Assembly (NCBI RefSeq): GCF_900142095.1
Contig: NZ_FQZP01000008.1
Span: 1 to 64,000, forward strand
Origin: Thermoclostridium caenicola
Lineage (GTDB): Bacteria > Bacillota > Clostridia > DSM-8532
DNA length: 64,000 nucleotides
Reading direction: 5' to 3'
Shown: positions 53,596 to 61,292 of the stretch, one piece after another
Layout of the letters: the number at the start of each line of letters is the position of its first letter
How positions within the stretch are numbered: position 1 is the first letter of the stretch
Program-made: the position numbers and the translations under genes
Notes under the pieces: model-generated
Database searches by the model: none
What the model was told of the DNA's origin: nothing
The model's input: only the letters and a program-made list of their open reading frames with translations

Positions 53596-53792
53596 AAAAC
53601 TGGTATTGCTTGAAATAATCATACTTGCATACCATAAATAGGGGATACACAACTTCCTATGTTTATAATTCCGATCAGCGTCTTGTATATATTTACTGTT
53701 CTTCAAGTTTTGTGTACTATTTTTCAACACTTTTTCATGATATAATTCTTATGAACATACCTGTACAAGCCTCCCCCGAAAGAAGGGATAAT

Positions 53793-55160
53793 GTGGGCAA
53801 GGCTTTCAGCAAGTCCTACAAGCTGATCATCATTGTCATAGACTTAATATTGATAAATCTTTCCTACATTACGGCCTTCTTCCTAAAATTTGGCTTTGAT
53901 ATTCCCATGTTCAATTTGCGGCCATACCTGAATGCCATGCCGTTCATTACGCTTGCCGCCCTGATCTATTTTGACATGTTCGGAATGATCAAATTCTACC
54001 GAAAAAGCGTCAATGAAACCCTGTCGAACCTGGGGAAACTTGTCGGTCTTTTGAGCATTACCACGGTGTCCATTACATACTTCCTGCAGGGCTTCTCATT
54101 CCCCAGGACCGTACTGCTCGGCTCCGCCTTTATCATGTTCATTTACCTGTCGGTATGGCGGGTGTTCCTGGTTTGGATAAGGCAGAAGCTGATGCGTGAA
54201 ACGTTCGCCATGCTTGTCGGAAGCCATGATGAGCTGAAAACCATTGGCCGCAAGATCATTTCCGACAAGGCCCAGAAGATCGCCATCAAGTATGCGGTAG
54301 ATGTCACGGATGCCAATACCGCCCTGAAGAAGCTTGAAGACGTAGACGAGGTCATCCTGTGCCCCAGTGTTCCGGACGACGTCAAGGCCCTGATGATCAA
54401 GGAGTGCATCGAGCGCAAGAAGGTCGTGTTCGCAATACCCCAGCTTTTTGAGATCGCCCTTGCGAAGACGCGGACGGTCCAGTTCGAGGACATGCCCGCC
54501 TTCATTATCGACAGGTTGGGCCTTACCCCTGAGCAGCGCTTCTTCAAGAGGGCCTTTGATATTGTACTGGCTGTTATCGGCCTGATTGTCAGCGCGCCTG
54601 TTATGCTCATCAGCGCCATACTGATCAAGGTCACATCGCCCGGCCCGGTCATCTTCAGTCAGGAGCGGGTAACCATCAATAACCGCGTGTTTAAGATTTA
54701 TAAATTCCGGACCATGGTGGTGGATGCGGAGAAGAAGACCGGTCCCGTCATTTCTTCACAGCATGATCCCAGGGTGACGCCTGTGGGGGCTGTACTGAGG
54801 AAGCTCAAGATCGATGAACTCCCGCAGTTGTTCAACATCTTAAAGGGGGACATGAGCTTTGTGGGGCCAAGGCCGGAACGCCCGGTGTTCGCCGACAGAT
54901 TCAGCGCCGAGATTCCTGCCTACAAGTACAGGACCCTTGTGAAAGCCGGGCTTACCGGGTATGCCCAGGTATACGGCAAGTACGACACATCGGCTGAGGA
55001 CAAGCTTCGGTTTGATCTGCTCTATATCAGGAGCTATTCCCTCCTGCTGGATATCAAGCTTCTGCTGACTACGGTGTTCACCTTATTCAGGGGGAAAAAC
55101 AACTACCAGCGAGTCAATGGGTTGGAAGGCGTGCACGGCACCAAGAGAAAAGCGGTGTAG
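53793..55160 (+). CDS. Polyprenyl-phosphate sugar-1-phosphate transferase (WbaP/EpsL-like)
   Basis: A 455-residue initiating transferase. Residues ~10-120 hold four membrane helices, followed by a cytoplasmic nucleotide-binding-like region (TFAMLVGSHDELKTIGRKII). The C-terminal bacterial sugar transferase domain has FFKRAFDIVLAVIGLIVSAP, SPGPVIFSQERV, YKFRTMVVDAE, LKIDELPQLFNILKGDM and SFVGPRPERPVF. It attaches the first sugar-1-phosphate to undecaprenyl phosphate. I favour the GTG at 53793, five bases after AGAAGGG. An in-frame ATG at 53751 directly follows a TATAAT-like sequence (53741-53746) and has no Shine-Dalgarno. Confidence 0.9.
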   Translation: MGKAFSKSYKLIIIVIDLILINLSYITAFFLKFGFDIPMFNLRPYLNAMPFITLAALIYFDMFGMIKFYRKSVNETLSNLGKLVGLLSITTVSITYFLQGFSFPRTVLLGSAFIMFIYLSVWRVFLVWIRQKLMRETFAMLVGSHDELKTIGRKIISDKAQKIAIKYAVDVTDANTALKKLEDVDEVILCPSVPDDVKALMIKECIERKKVVFAIPQLFEIALAKTRTVQFEDMPAFIIDRLGLTPEQRFFKRAFDIVLAVIGLIVSAPVMLISAILIKVTSPGPVIFSQERVTINNRVFKIYKFRTMVVDAEKKTGPVISSQHDPRVTPVGAVLRKLKIDELPQLFNILKGDMSFVGPRPERPVFADRFSAEIPAYKYRTLVKAGLTGYAQVYGKYDTSAEDKLRFDLLYIRSYSLLLDIKLLLTTVFTLFRGKNNYQRVNGLEGVHGTKRKAV

Positions 55161-55230
55161 GCAGTCAATTGGATGACGGCTTCGGGTGTGTAGCTAAGCT
55201 TTTGAACATGATGCGAAGATACCTGAGCCG

Positions 55231-55515
55231 TTATTGCACGAAGGATTGCCCTCTCACGAGTATGCCTCTTTTACCCCTTCCCTTAAGCAGGTCGTTCAGC
55301 ACCAGGTTGGCAATTTCAAGTTCCAGTTTATCCCTGTCCTTTTTGGGAAGGGTTTCGATTTTTCTTGCGGAGTGGTCGTCATAATTTATCTTAAGTTGTG
55401 GGTATTTTCTTACAATTTGGGCTATACCGCTGATGATGCCGCTCTCAGGAAAAAAGGAAAACTCAATAGTATAGTCGGGATCGTTTCTTTCCAGGATCCT
55501 GCCTCTGAAATTCAT
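55231..55515 (-). CDS. Unrecognised 94-residue protein downstream of a c-di-GMP riboswitch
   Basis: I do not recognise this protein. It is soluble: a beta-like N-terminal part (FRGRILERNDPDYTIEFSFF), then a short helix (IISGIAQIVRKY) and a long charged helix (KKDRDKLELEIANLVLNDLL) with a basic tail. The Shine-Dalgarno AAGGAGGA is strong, so the gene is real. About 310 bases upstream on the same strand lies a cyclic di-GMP-I riboswitch with its own promoter and terminator, and no other gene intervenes, so the protein is very probably part of the c-di-GMP response. It has no PilZ motif (RxxxR, D/NxSxxG). It converges with the sugar transferase gene, 70 bases away. Confidence 0.72.
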   Translation of the reverse strand: MNFRGRILERNDPDYTIEFSFFPESGIISGIAQIVRKYPQLKINYDDHSARKIETLPKKDRDKLELEIANLVLNDLLKGRGKRGILVRGQSFVQ

Positions 55516-55577
55516 TGCTATTCCTCCTTATAGAGCTACTGTTGAGGTTTCGCCATAAGCCAAAAAATCTGGCAAGC

Positions 55578-55728
55578 GGTATCCGGTGCTACATCATTTT
55601 CCAGGTTGTGTTGTGAGATCGATAGAGGATACTGCCGTCAAATTCCTGGAGCAAACGAATCACACTGCTTCGGTTCCCTTACAGGCCCAGCGCGTACCTT
55701 GAAGGCGGATGGCCTTTCCGGCTGGGCT
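55578..55728 (-). other. Structured leader segment between riboswitch terminator and the 94-residue gene
   Basis: The 255 bases between the riboswitch terminator and the gene hold no reading frame that I can support. They can fold: GCCCAGC (minus strand, 55721-55727) pairs with GCTGGGC (55685-55691) around an inner AAGGC/GCCTT hairpin. GTATCC (55627-55632) can pair with GGATAC (55579-55584) over a longer range. No known RNA family was recognised. Confidence 0.35.
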
Positions 55729-55770
55729 TGATATCGGATGTCCTGTTGCCAATCAATGTCGCGTTAGAGA

Positions 55771-55807
55771 AAGCAAAAGAGCCCAGGCAAATTTCTACCA
55801 TGGCTCC
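55771..55807 (-). terminator. Riboswitch-associated intrinsic terminator (94-residue gene leader)
   Basis: On the minus strand GGAGCC pairs with GGGCTC across a 17-base loop and is followed by TTTTGCTTT. A competing hairpin is possible between CCATAGG at the 3' edge of the aptamer and CCATGG in the terminator's left side. This is the layout of a termination/antitermination switch. Confidence 0.75.
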
Positions 55808-55828
55808 ATGATGGTTGTTGCACCACAA

Positions 55829-55925
55829 AACCTATGGCAACCCGACTGTCATGGCCAAAACGGCTTCAGACTCGTAGCTTTGCGACCCTGTTTTTCAACA
55901 AGTTTGCTTTTTTCATAAGATATAC
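55829..55925 (-). ncRNA. Cyclic di-GMP-I (GEMM) riboswitch upstream of the 94-residue gene
   Basis: Read on the minus strand, the GEMM elements appear in order: AGCAAACTTG, a GAAA loop in TTGTTGAAAAACAGG, the core GGGTCGCAAAGCTACGAGTC, AAGCCGTTTTGGCC, ATGACAGTCGGGTTGCC and closing CATAGGTT. GCAAAGC and the GACAG tetraloop-receptor neighbour are diagnostic. The RNA binds cyclic di-GMP and controls the downstream gene. It is about 80% identical to the second copy at 59393-59490. Confidence 0.9.
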
Positions 55926-55957
55926 AGTATCTAGCTCTTGGCATAAGCCGAGATGAA

Positions 55958-55986
55958 ATTTTAGCTGATTGTTGCCATTATGTCAA
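55958..55986 (-). promoter_or_regulatory. Sigma-A promoter driving riboswitch 1
   Basis: On the minus strand, TTGACA (55981-55986) and TAAAAT (55958-55963) are separated by 17 bases. The transcript would start just upstream of the GEMM aptamer. Confidence 0.78.
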
Positions 55987-56027
55987 TCAGTTTTAGGGAG
56001 AGAACCGGTTATGTCGGATATGTTTTT

Positions 56028-56819
56028 CTAATAATGCAGCTTGATGTCTAACACGTCGCATACGGTCTGCTGGGTGGGCAGAATCTGACCGTTGACGATT
56101 TCTGTTATGGAGGCCCCGGATACTTTTATGGTTAGTAGGTCCACGCCTTTTATGTCTACGTCAAAGTATTCCGGTACAATGCCTTTATAATGCGTTATCT
56201 TCTTCAGGGTTACCCCGTCCCCGATGATCTCCAGTTCACCCGTGCATTTTGTGCCTGTGCTGGCATCATCAATTCCGAAATAACCGGTTATTCTGGCATA
56301 TCGCCCACCCAAGGTATAGATGCCCCAGGTGGTGCTCAGTCCGTCGTTCAGGATCGTGCTCACCGACAGGTATTCCTTGCCGGCGATCCGCATGGTTCCG
56401 GCCTTGCTATAGCTTGTTCTGGCATGCTTATCATCATACACGGTCTTGACCCATCCGCCCATCATACCATACTGATTCCAGTTTTCTGACTTCAGCGCAG
56501 GGGTCAGCTCGGATAAAAAGATGGCGTTGATCTTCTGCTCATTTCCAAAATAAAGGGTGTTCCCGTCCCTTGTCATCTTCTTGTTCATCACGACGGTCAG
56601 GTACCGGATGGGAACATAGGTGGTTCCATCGATAATCAGGGGAGGCACGGGTCTGCCGTCCGCATCCCGGGGAAATAGTTTCACCCCGTCCAGCACAATA
56701 TCCACGCCACCCACAATGGCTGTGACCTGGCGGACAAATCCACTGTCTGCAAAGGCGTATAGCCCGGTAATGAGGAAACAGGCGCATAAAAAGCCCGATA
56801 CAAATGATTTGATTTTCAT
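56028..56819 (-). CDS. Secreted protein with stalk (copper amine oxidase-like N) and NPCBM-like domains
   Basis: A 263-residue exported protein. The signal peptide is KSFVSGFLCACFLITGLYAFA (about residues 5-25, split by a basic start). Residues ~30-95 form the copper-amine-oxidase-like 'stalk' domain (VDIVLDGVKLFPRD; IDGTTYVPIRYLTVVM). The C-terminal half, with GIYTLGGRYARITGYFGIDD, TGELEIIGDG and FDVDIKGVDLLTIKVSG, looks like an NPCBM/NEW2 carbohydrate-binding-like domain. GGAG precedes the ATG at 56819. It is divergent from the pseudokinase gene, which carries a similar NPCBM-like domain, and lies downstream of neither riboswitch. Confidence 0.75.
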   Translation of the reverse strand: MKIKSFVSGFLCACFLITGLYAFADSGFVRQVTAIVGGVDIVLDGVKLFPRDADGRPVPPLIIDGTTYVPIRYLTVVMNKKMTRDGNTLYFGNEQKINAIFLSELTPALKSENWNQYGMMGGWVKTVYDDKHARTSYSKAGTMRIAGKEYLSVSTILNDGLSTTWGIYTLGGRYARITGYFGIDDASTGTKCTGELEIIGDGVTLKKITHYKGIVPEYFDVDIKGVDLLTIKVSGASITEIVNGQILPTQQTVCDVLDIKLHY

Positions 56820-57134
56820 ACGCAATTCTCCTGAATATCCTAATGACCTATAACTTTTCTCTGTTCCGCAGGAGCCGGGGAGCATCAGGCCGAACGAAAA
56901 CGATCAGGCCTTGCAGAACTTTCCGAAAAAGGCGCCGAAGGCCCTGGACCAATCCTGCGGATGGATACGGATTATGACGCCTACATTATATTCCATGCTG
57001 CCCATGCATTCAATGAATTGGAAATATTGCCTGAAATTTATGCCTTTTGTGGACGTTTATTTATAATTGTATTAATCAGTAAAACAACCGTTTTCCCTGA
57101 CGGATTCTCTCGGCCTGCAAGGGGGTAGGAGGAA
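56820..57134. other. Divergent intergenic region between stalk protein and pseudokinase
   Basis: A 315-base region with no supportable gene. A TATAAT at 57062-57067 faces the pseudokinase, but no clear -35 accompanies it. It must hold promoters for both divergent genes. Confidence 0.4.
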
Positions 57135-58679
57135 ATGCTGAAAGAGAGGTTTGCCATTTTGCGTCTGAAAAAAGCAGGAGACAGCCAGGATGTGGGTTGG
57201 GCCGGTTCAAAGATCCCATGGACCTTTGTCATGCTGGACAAGCAGGATGTCCGCCAGGATCTGTTTACCGCATACTGCCGAATCAATCATCCCGCGTTCC
57301 CGCGGATTTTGGATATTAAAGAAGGGGATACCTACTATTGCGTCCTGAAGGAAAATATTCACGGAGAGAATCTGGAAGCCCGGCTTAACCGGGAGGGAAG
57401 GCTTGATCACGGGCAGGCCTCCAGAATTATCGGCGAACTTTGCAAAACCCTGGAATTTTTGCGTATGCTGAGGCCGGGAATTGTCTGCTACAGGGACATT
57501 GCCCTGTCCGATATCGTGCTGGATCACCAGGGCACGGTTAAGCTTATCAATCTGGAGAAGCTTATTCTGACAAAGGGTGATGGAGCTGATGAACCTACAG
57601 GGGATTTGCAGCAGGTCCAGAGCGTGGCGCTTTTATACTACCACCTGCTAACGGGAGTCAACCCCTGTGAAATCGAGGGCCACATACCGTCCTTTTCACA
57701 GCTCGGACTGTACCTTCCGGGCGAGCTGTTTGACCTCATCACCAAAGCGCTCAAACCGGATTCACCCATGAAAACGCTGGGCCACTTCAGAAAGGAAATA
57801 GAGAAGCTGTTTCCGCGCCGCTGCGAGGAACACGGAGACCAAAAAACACCTGCCAGGCGGCGTATAACCGGAAGGCAGGCCCTTGTCATTGCGGCCGTTA
57901 CCCTGGCTGTTTCGGCGGCGGCTGTACTGGCCTTCAAGCTGTGGGTGTTTGATGCCGCCAGCAGGGCTGAAAACAACGAAATAACGAGGCTTCTTGCATA
58001 CCGGGAGACCGCTGCGGCAGCTGAAGAAGCAAAGCATACCGATTTTTCCGGGGAGGAAGCAAATATCCTGAACCGGACCGAAACTATGGTAGCAGAGCCG
58101 GAACAACCGGTTCAGAATGCGGAAGAAGTATCACAAAGCACAGACGCCCATGAAGCCGGGCAAACCGCTGATAAAACTGATAGTAACTCTCTGCCCAAAG
58201 ACCGGAATGCACCGGCAAAAAGGCAAAAGGTGTATTTAAGCTCGCTGGAGCCCGCATCCTTCTCCGCGGGAAGCGACAGCTTCAGGCTTGCAGACCTGGA
58301 TGCGTCCGACAGGGATATCCAGGGCAACAGGTTTCAGGCGGGAATTAAGCTGGAACTCGTCGACAGCTACCTGTCAGATTATAAGGACCAATGGATGACT
58401 GTGGAGTACAACCTGGACAAGGGTTATTCCAGGTTCAGCTGCGTTTTTTCGGTCAGTCAGGCCTTTCAGCATATTGATCCCTCTCAAAAGGCCTGGCTCA
58501 ACATACTGGGCGACGGAAAACTCCTCCTGTCAACCGCATCCGTCGGATCCTCTTCCGGACCGGTGCGTATTGAAGCCGATATCAGGGGAGTGAAGAAGCT
58601 GACGCTACAGCTGAATCCCGCATCCCAATTTGTTGAAAATGCAGGCTATATTATCGGGGATCCTGTGCTGGAGCCATAA
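57135..58679 (+). CDS. Membrane pseudokinase with extracellular NPCBM-like domain
   Basis: A 514-residue protein. Residues 1-225 resemble a bacterial Ser/Thr kinase: YYCVLKENIHGENLEARL, then the catalytic-loop counterpart CYRDIALSDIVLDHQGTVKL (YRD in place of HRD, Asp retained, with DIVL where the Asn normally lies). The DFG motif is replaced by INLEK, and no clear beta-3 lysine is seen, so it is probably inactive. One membrane helix (about 247-270, ALVIAAVTLAVSAAAVLAF) leads to a low-complexity acidic linker and a C-terminal NPCBM/NEW2-like domain (about 390-512; YNLDKGYSRFSCVFSVS, WLNILGDGKLL, GVKKLTLQLN). The topology suggests an outside sugar sensor coupled to an inside pseudokinase. GTAGGAGGAA precedes the ATG. 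Confidence 0.72.
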   Translation: MLKERFAILRLKKAGDSQDVGWAGSKIPWTFVMLDKQDVRQDLFTAYCRINHPAFPRILDIKEGDTYYCVLKENIHGENLEARLNREGRLDHGQASRIIGELCKTLEFLRMLRPGIVCYRDIALSDIVLDHQGTVKLINLEKLILTKGDGADEPTGDLQQVQSVALLYYHLLTGVNPCEIEGHIPSFSQLGLYLPGELFDLITKALKPDSPMKTLGHFRKEIEKLFPRRCEEHGDQKTPARRRITGRQALVIAAVTLAVSAAAVLAFKLWVFDAASRAENNEITRLLAYRETAAAAEEAKHTDFSGEEANILNRTETMVAEPEQPVQNAEEVSQSTDAHEAGQTADKTDSNSLPKDRNAPAKRQKVYLSSLEPASFSAGSDSFRLADLDASDRDIQGNRFQAGIKLELVDSYLSDYKDQWMTVEYNLDKGYSRFSCVFSVSQAFQHIDPSQKAWLNILGDGKLLLSTASVGSSSGPVRIEADIRGVKKLTLQLNPASQFVENAGYIIGDPVLEP

Positions 58680-58693
58680 AGGACGGATTTTCC

Positions 58694-59302
58694 TCAGGCC
58701 TGGAACTCCCGTATCCCGGCGATGAATTTCCGGAACAATACCGGATCGAACTGATCCTGCATGTCTTTCATGATCTCCACCGCTTTTTCCGGGGTGTAGC
58801 CTTTCCGGTACGGCCTGTCCGATGTCAGGGCATCGTATACGTCGCAAATATGGATGATCCTGGCCAGTAAGGGAATTTCACCGGCAACAAGCCCCGAAGG
58901 ATAGCCCCCGCCGTTGTACTTTTCGTGGTGGTAGCGGACGGCTTCCAATACCGTATCGGAAAGCCCGGTATCCTTGAGCATGCGATAGCCGAACTCGGGA
59001 TGCATTTTCATGGCTTCAAACTCTTTTTCGTCAAGCTTTGACGGCTTGTTCAGGATCCCGTCATCAATGTGGTACTTTCCGATGTCGTGATACAGGCCCG
59101 CATAATACACGGTGGCCTGATCCAGGCCGCATCCTGATGATTCCGCAAACCGCACCGCGAGATTGGCTACGCTGAAAGAGTGCCTGTAAGTGACCGGATC
59201 AAGTTTTTTGAGTGTGCTGATGATGCACGTATCCTGCTTCAATTCCAAAATCCTTGTTTTCTCCAATTTCTGCTGCGTTCTTGTGTGCCGGACGGCACAC
59301 AA
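58694..59302 (-). CDS. HD-GYP domain cyclic di-GMP phosphodiesterase
   Basis: A 202-residue stand-alone HD-GYP protein, with no sensor domain. It shows HSFSVANLAVRFAESSG, the HD pair in GLYHDIGKYHIDDGIL, HPEFGYRML, YHHEKYNGGGYPSGL (the HHExxDGxGYP motif with N for D) and DVYDALTSDRPYRKGY. HD-GYP enzymes hydrolyse cyclic di-GMP to GMP. AAAGGAGG is eight bases before the TTG at 59302, which I take as start. The gene lies directly behind a cyclic di-GMP-I riboswitch and terminator, forming a feedback loop. It converges with the pseudokinase gene, only 14 bases apart. Confidence 0.9.
   Translation of the reverse strand: MCAVRHTRTQQKLEKTRILELKQDTCIISTLKKLDPVTYRHSFSVANLAVRFAESSGCGLDQATVYYAGLYHDIGKYHIDDGILNKPSKLDEKEFEAMKMHPEFGYRMLKDTGLSDTVLEAVRYHHEKYNGGGYPSGLVAGEIPLLARIIHICDVYDALTSDRPYRKGYTPEKAVEIMKDMQDQFDPVLFRKFIAGIREFQA
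59281..59302 (-). promoter_or_regulatory. Perfect hairpin at the HD-GYP start codon
   Basis: On the minus strand TTGTGTGCC and GGCACACAA form a perfect nine-base stem with a four-base loop (GTCC). The first three bases are the proposed TTG start codon. The Shine-Dalgarno lies just outside the stem. Such a helix should reduce translation initiation. Confidence 0.7.
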
Positions 59303-59342
59303 TTGTTGCGCCTCCTTTCGTATTTGAAAGTATACTGTATGC

Positions 59343-59382
59343 AAAAATAAAAGAGCCAGGACAAACCAATGCCATGGCTCTA
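59343..59382 (-). terminator. Riboswitch-associated intrinsic terminator (HD-GYP leader)
   Basis: On the minus strand AGAGCCA pairs with TGGCTCT and is followed by TTTATTTTT. TGCCATaGG at the aptamer's 3' edge is complementary to CCATGGCA in the terminator's left part, giving a mutually exclusive antiterminator. Confidence 0.82.
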
Positions 59383-59392
59383 CTACGCCCTA

Positions 59393-59490
59393 TAAAACCT
59401 ATGGCAGCCCGACTGTCATGGCCAAAACGGCTTTAGACTCGTAGCTTTGCGTCCCTGCCTTTCGGCAGGTTTGCCCTTGTACATGAGGTA
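59393..59490 (-). ncRNA. Cyclic di-GMP-I (GEMM) riboswitch upstream of the HD-GYP gene
   Basis: On the minus strand the whole GEMM consensus is present: GGGCAAACCTGCC, a GAAA loop closed by GGCAGG, the core GGGACGCAAAGCTACGAGTC, AAGCCGTTTTGGCC, ATGACAGTCGGGCTGCC. P1 is formed by ACCTcATG with CATAGGT. It senses cyclic di-GMP, the substrate of the enzyme it precedes. Confidence 0.93.
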
Positions 59491-59523
59491 TACAATATTC
59501 AACTATCGACACAAATCGATGTA

Positions 59524-59552
59524 ATTTTATCCAATCGGTTCGGAAATGTCAA
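59524..59552 (-). promoter_or_regulatory. Sigma-A promoter driving riboswitch 2
   Basis: On the minus strand, TTGACA (59547-59552) and TAAAAT (59524-59529) with a 17-base spacer, the same two hexamers and spacing as the promoter of riboswitch 1. The start would be near 59517. Confidence 0.8.
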
Positions 59553-59717
59553 TACATTAATTTCAGATTTTTCTAGTTTTATGGCCTGTATTCCACAAAT
59601 GGTGCTGATAATAAGAATCTGCCCCATGAATAAGTTCCGTGGCTCACCGGGACAGGTCGGCCAAATGGTATTTCACAGCCGGAGAATGGTTATACTGCAA
59701 AACAGGTGATGGGGAAA

Positions 59718-61292
59718 ATGTTTGGAAGGATCAGGAACAAAAGCAAATCGGGGAGAAATAACAGCGAGGAAATTGTGCAAACCGGTTCTTACGGCCCGAT
59801 ACCGCCGTCTGCAGATGCCGTGAAAGCCAGCCTGAATGAAATTTTCTCCAACTGCTGCGATTTCATCCTGCGGGAAATCGCATGCGGAAAAAACGGGGCA
59901 ATCCGGATCCTGGTGGCCTATATCGACGGCTTTGTCAGCAAGAATGAACTGAATCAGGATGTGGTCCGCCCGATCCTGGATTTTCTGGCAAACGAAGAAT
60001 CTCCCGGAGGCAGTAGCATCTACAACCGGCTGACGGATTGCATTGTGGTCAACAATGATATCCATGAAGCCGCAGATATGCACCAGGCGGTGGATGGCAT
60101 CATATCCGGCGAAGCCGTACTCTTTATTGACGGTGAAACCAGGGCCCTGGTGGTTGGCGTCAAGGCGCCGCAGGGACGGCAGGTGCAGGAACCGGATACC
60201 GAGACCTCCATCAGGGGTGCCAGGGAAGGTTTCGTTGAGAACCTGCTTACCAATACGGCGCTTATCCGGAAGCGGATCAAGAATCCGAACCTTAAGCTGG
60301 AGATGATGCACCTTGGCGACAGGACAAAGACAAATGTCTGTATCTGTTATATCAAAGGGCTTGCCAACGAGGCAATCGTCAGGGAGGTGCGGGAAAGGCT
60401 CAAGAAAATAAAAACCGATGCCGTGCTGGACAGCGGCATCATCGAACAGTACATTTCCGATAACCGCCTGTCCCTCTTTCCTACGGTGGGAAGCAGCGAA
60501 AAATGTGACAAGCTGGCCGGAAAGCTTCTGGAAGGGCGCGTGGCCATTTTCTGCGACGGTTCACCCCATGTCCTGACCGTTCCATACCTGTTCGTGGAAT
60601 CCATACAGGCCACGGATGACTATTTTGATCATGCCTTTTTCGCAACCTTTATGCGCCTGCTGCGCGTGATAGCCCTGACGACATCGACGCTCCTTCCCGC
60701 CATGTATGTGGCGCTGGTCGTATACCATCATACGGTCATCCCTTTTAAGCTCCTGTTGACCCTTGCCGCCTCCCAGCAGGGAATCCCGTTTTCTCCTTTT
60801 GTTGAAGCCATGTTAATGATAGTGGCCTTTGAGCTTTTGCGTGAGGCGGGTGTCCGCATGCCAAAGCCCATCGGTCAGGCACTGAGCATCGTGGGCGCCA
60901 TCGTGCTGGGCGAGGCTTCGGTAGCGGCGGGCATCGCCAGCAACCTGATGGTGATCGTGGTGGCCATTACGGCTGTTTGCAGCTTTATCGTGCCCCCGCT
61001 GCTCCGGGCATCCATGCTGCTGCGCTTTATGTTCCTGATTGCAGCCAACTTTCTGGGGATCCTGGGCATTGCCTTTGTGGCTGTGGCCGTCTTTGTGCAT
61101 CTCTGCAAGATGAGGTCCTTTGGTGTTCCCTATATGGCGCCTTTTGCACCGCTGACGGTAAATGATTTGAAAGACGCGTTCATCGTGGTTCCCATCTGGG
61201 CCATGATAACACGGCCCAAGATCCTTCGTCAGCAGGAAAACGTAAGGGGCGCGAAGGGCTCTCAGCGCCAGGAGGTGAACATACAGCAATGA
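59718..61292 (+). CDS. Spore germination receptor A subunit (GerAA/GerKA family)
   Basis: A 524-residue GerA-type protein. The hydrophilic N-terminal half (SLNEIFSNCCDFILREIA; LVAYIDGFVSKNELNQDVV) is followed by the conserved GEAVLFIDGETRALVVGVK, RGAREGFVENLLTNTALIRKR split across the motif, and a hydrophobic C-terminal half with about five helices (FELLREAGVRMPKPIGQALS; GAIVLGEASVAAGIASNLMV). It forms part of the germinant receptor in the spore inner membrane. Start choice lies among GTG 59706, ATG 59709 and ATG 59718; the last has AGGTGATG at suitable distance. The C subunit start overlaps its stop. Confidence 0.93.
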   Translation: MFGRIRNKSKSGRNNSEEIVQTGSYGPIPPSADAVKASLNEIFSNCCDFILREIACGKNGAIRILVAYIDGFVSKNELNQDVVRPILDFLANEESPGGSSIYNRLTDCIVVNNDIHEAADMHQAVDGIISGEAVLFIDGETRALVVGVKAPQGRQVQEPDTETSIRGAREGFVENLLTNTALIRKRIKNPNLKLEMMHLGDRTKTNVCICYIKGLANEAIVREVRERLKKIKTDAVLDSGIIEQYISDNRLSLFPTVGSSEKCDKLAGKLLEGRVAIFCDGSPHVLTVPYLFVESIQATDDYFDHAFFATFMRLLRVIALTTSTLLPAMYVALVVYHHTVIPFKLLLTLAASQQGIPFSPFVEAMLMIVAFELLREAGVRMPKPIGQALSIVGAIVLGEASVAAGIASNLMVIVVAITAVCSFIVPPLLRASMLLRFMFLIAANFLGILGIAFVAVAVFVHLCKMRSFGVPYMAPFAPLTVNDLKDAFIVVPIWAMITRPKILRQQENVRGAKGSQRQEVNIQQ

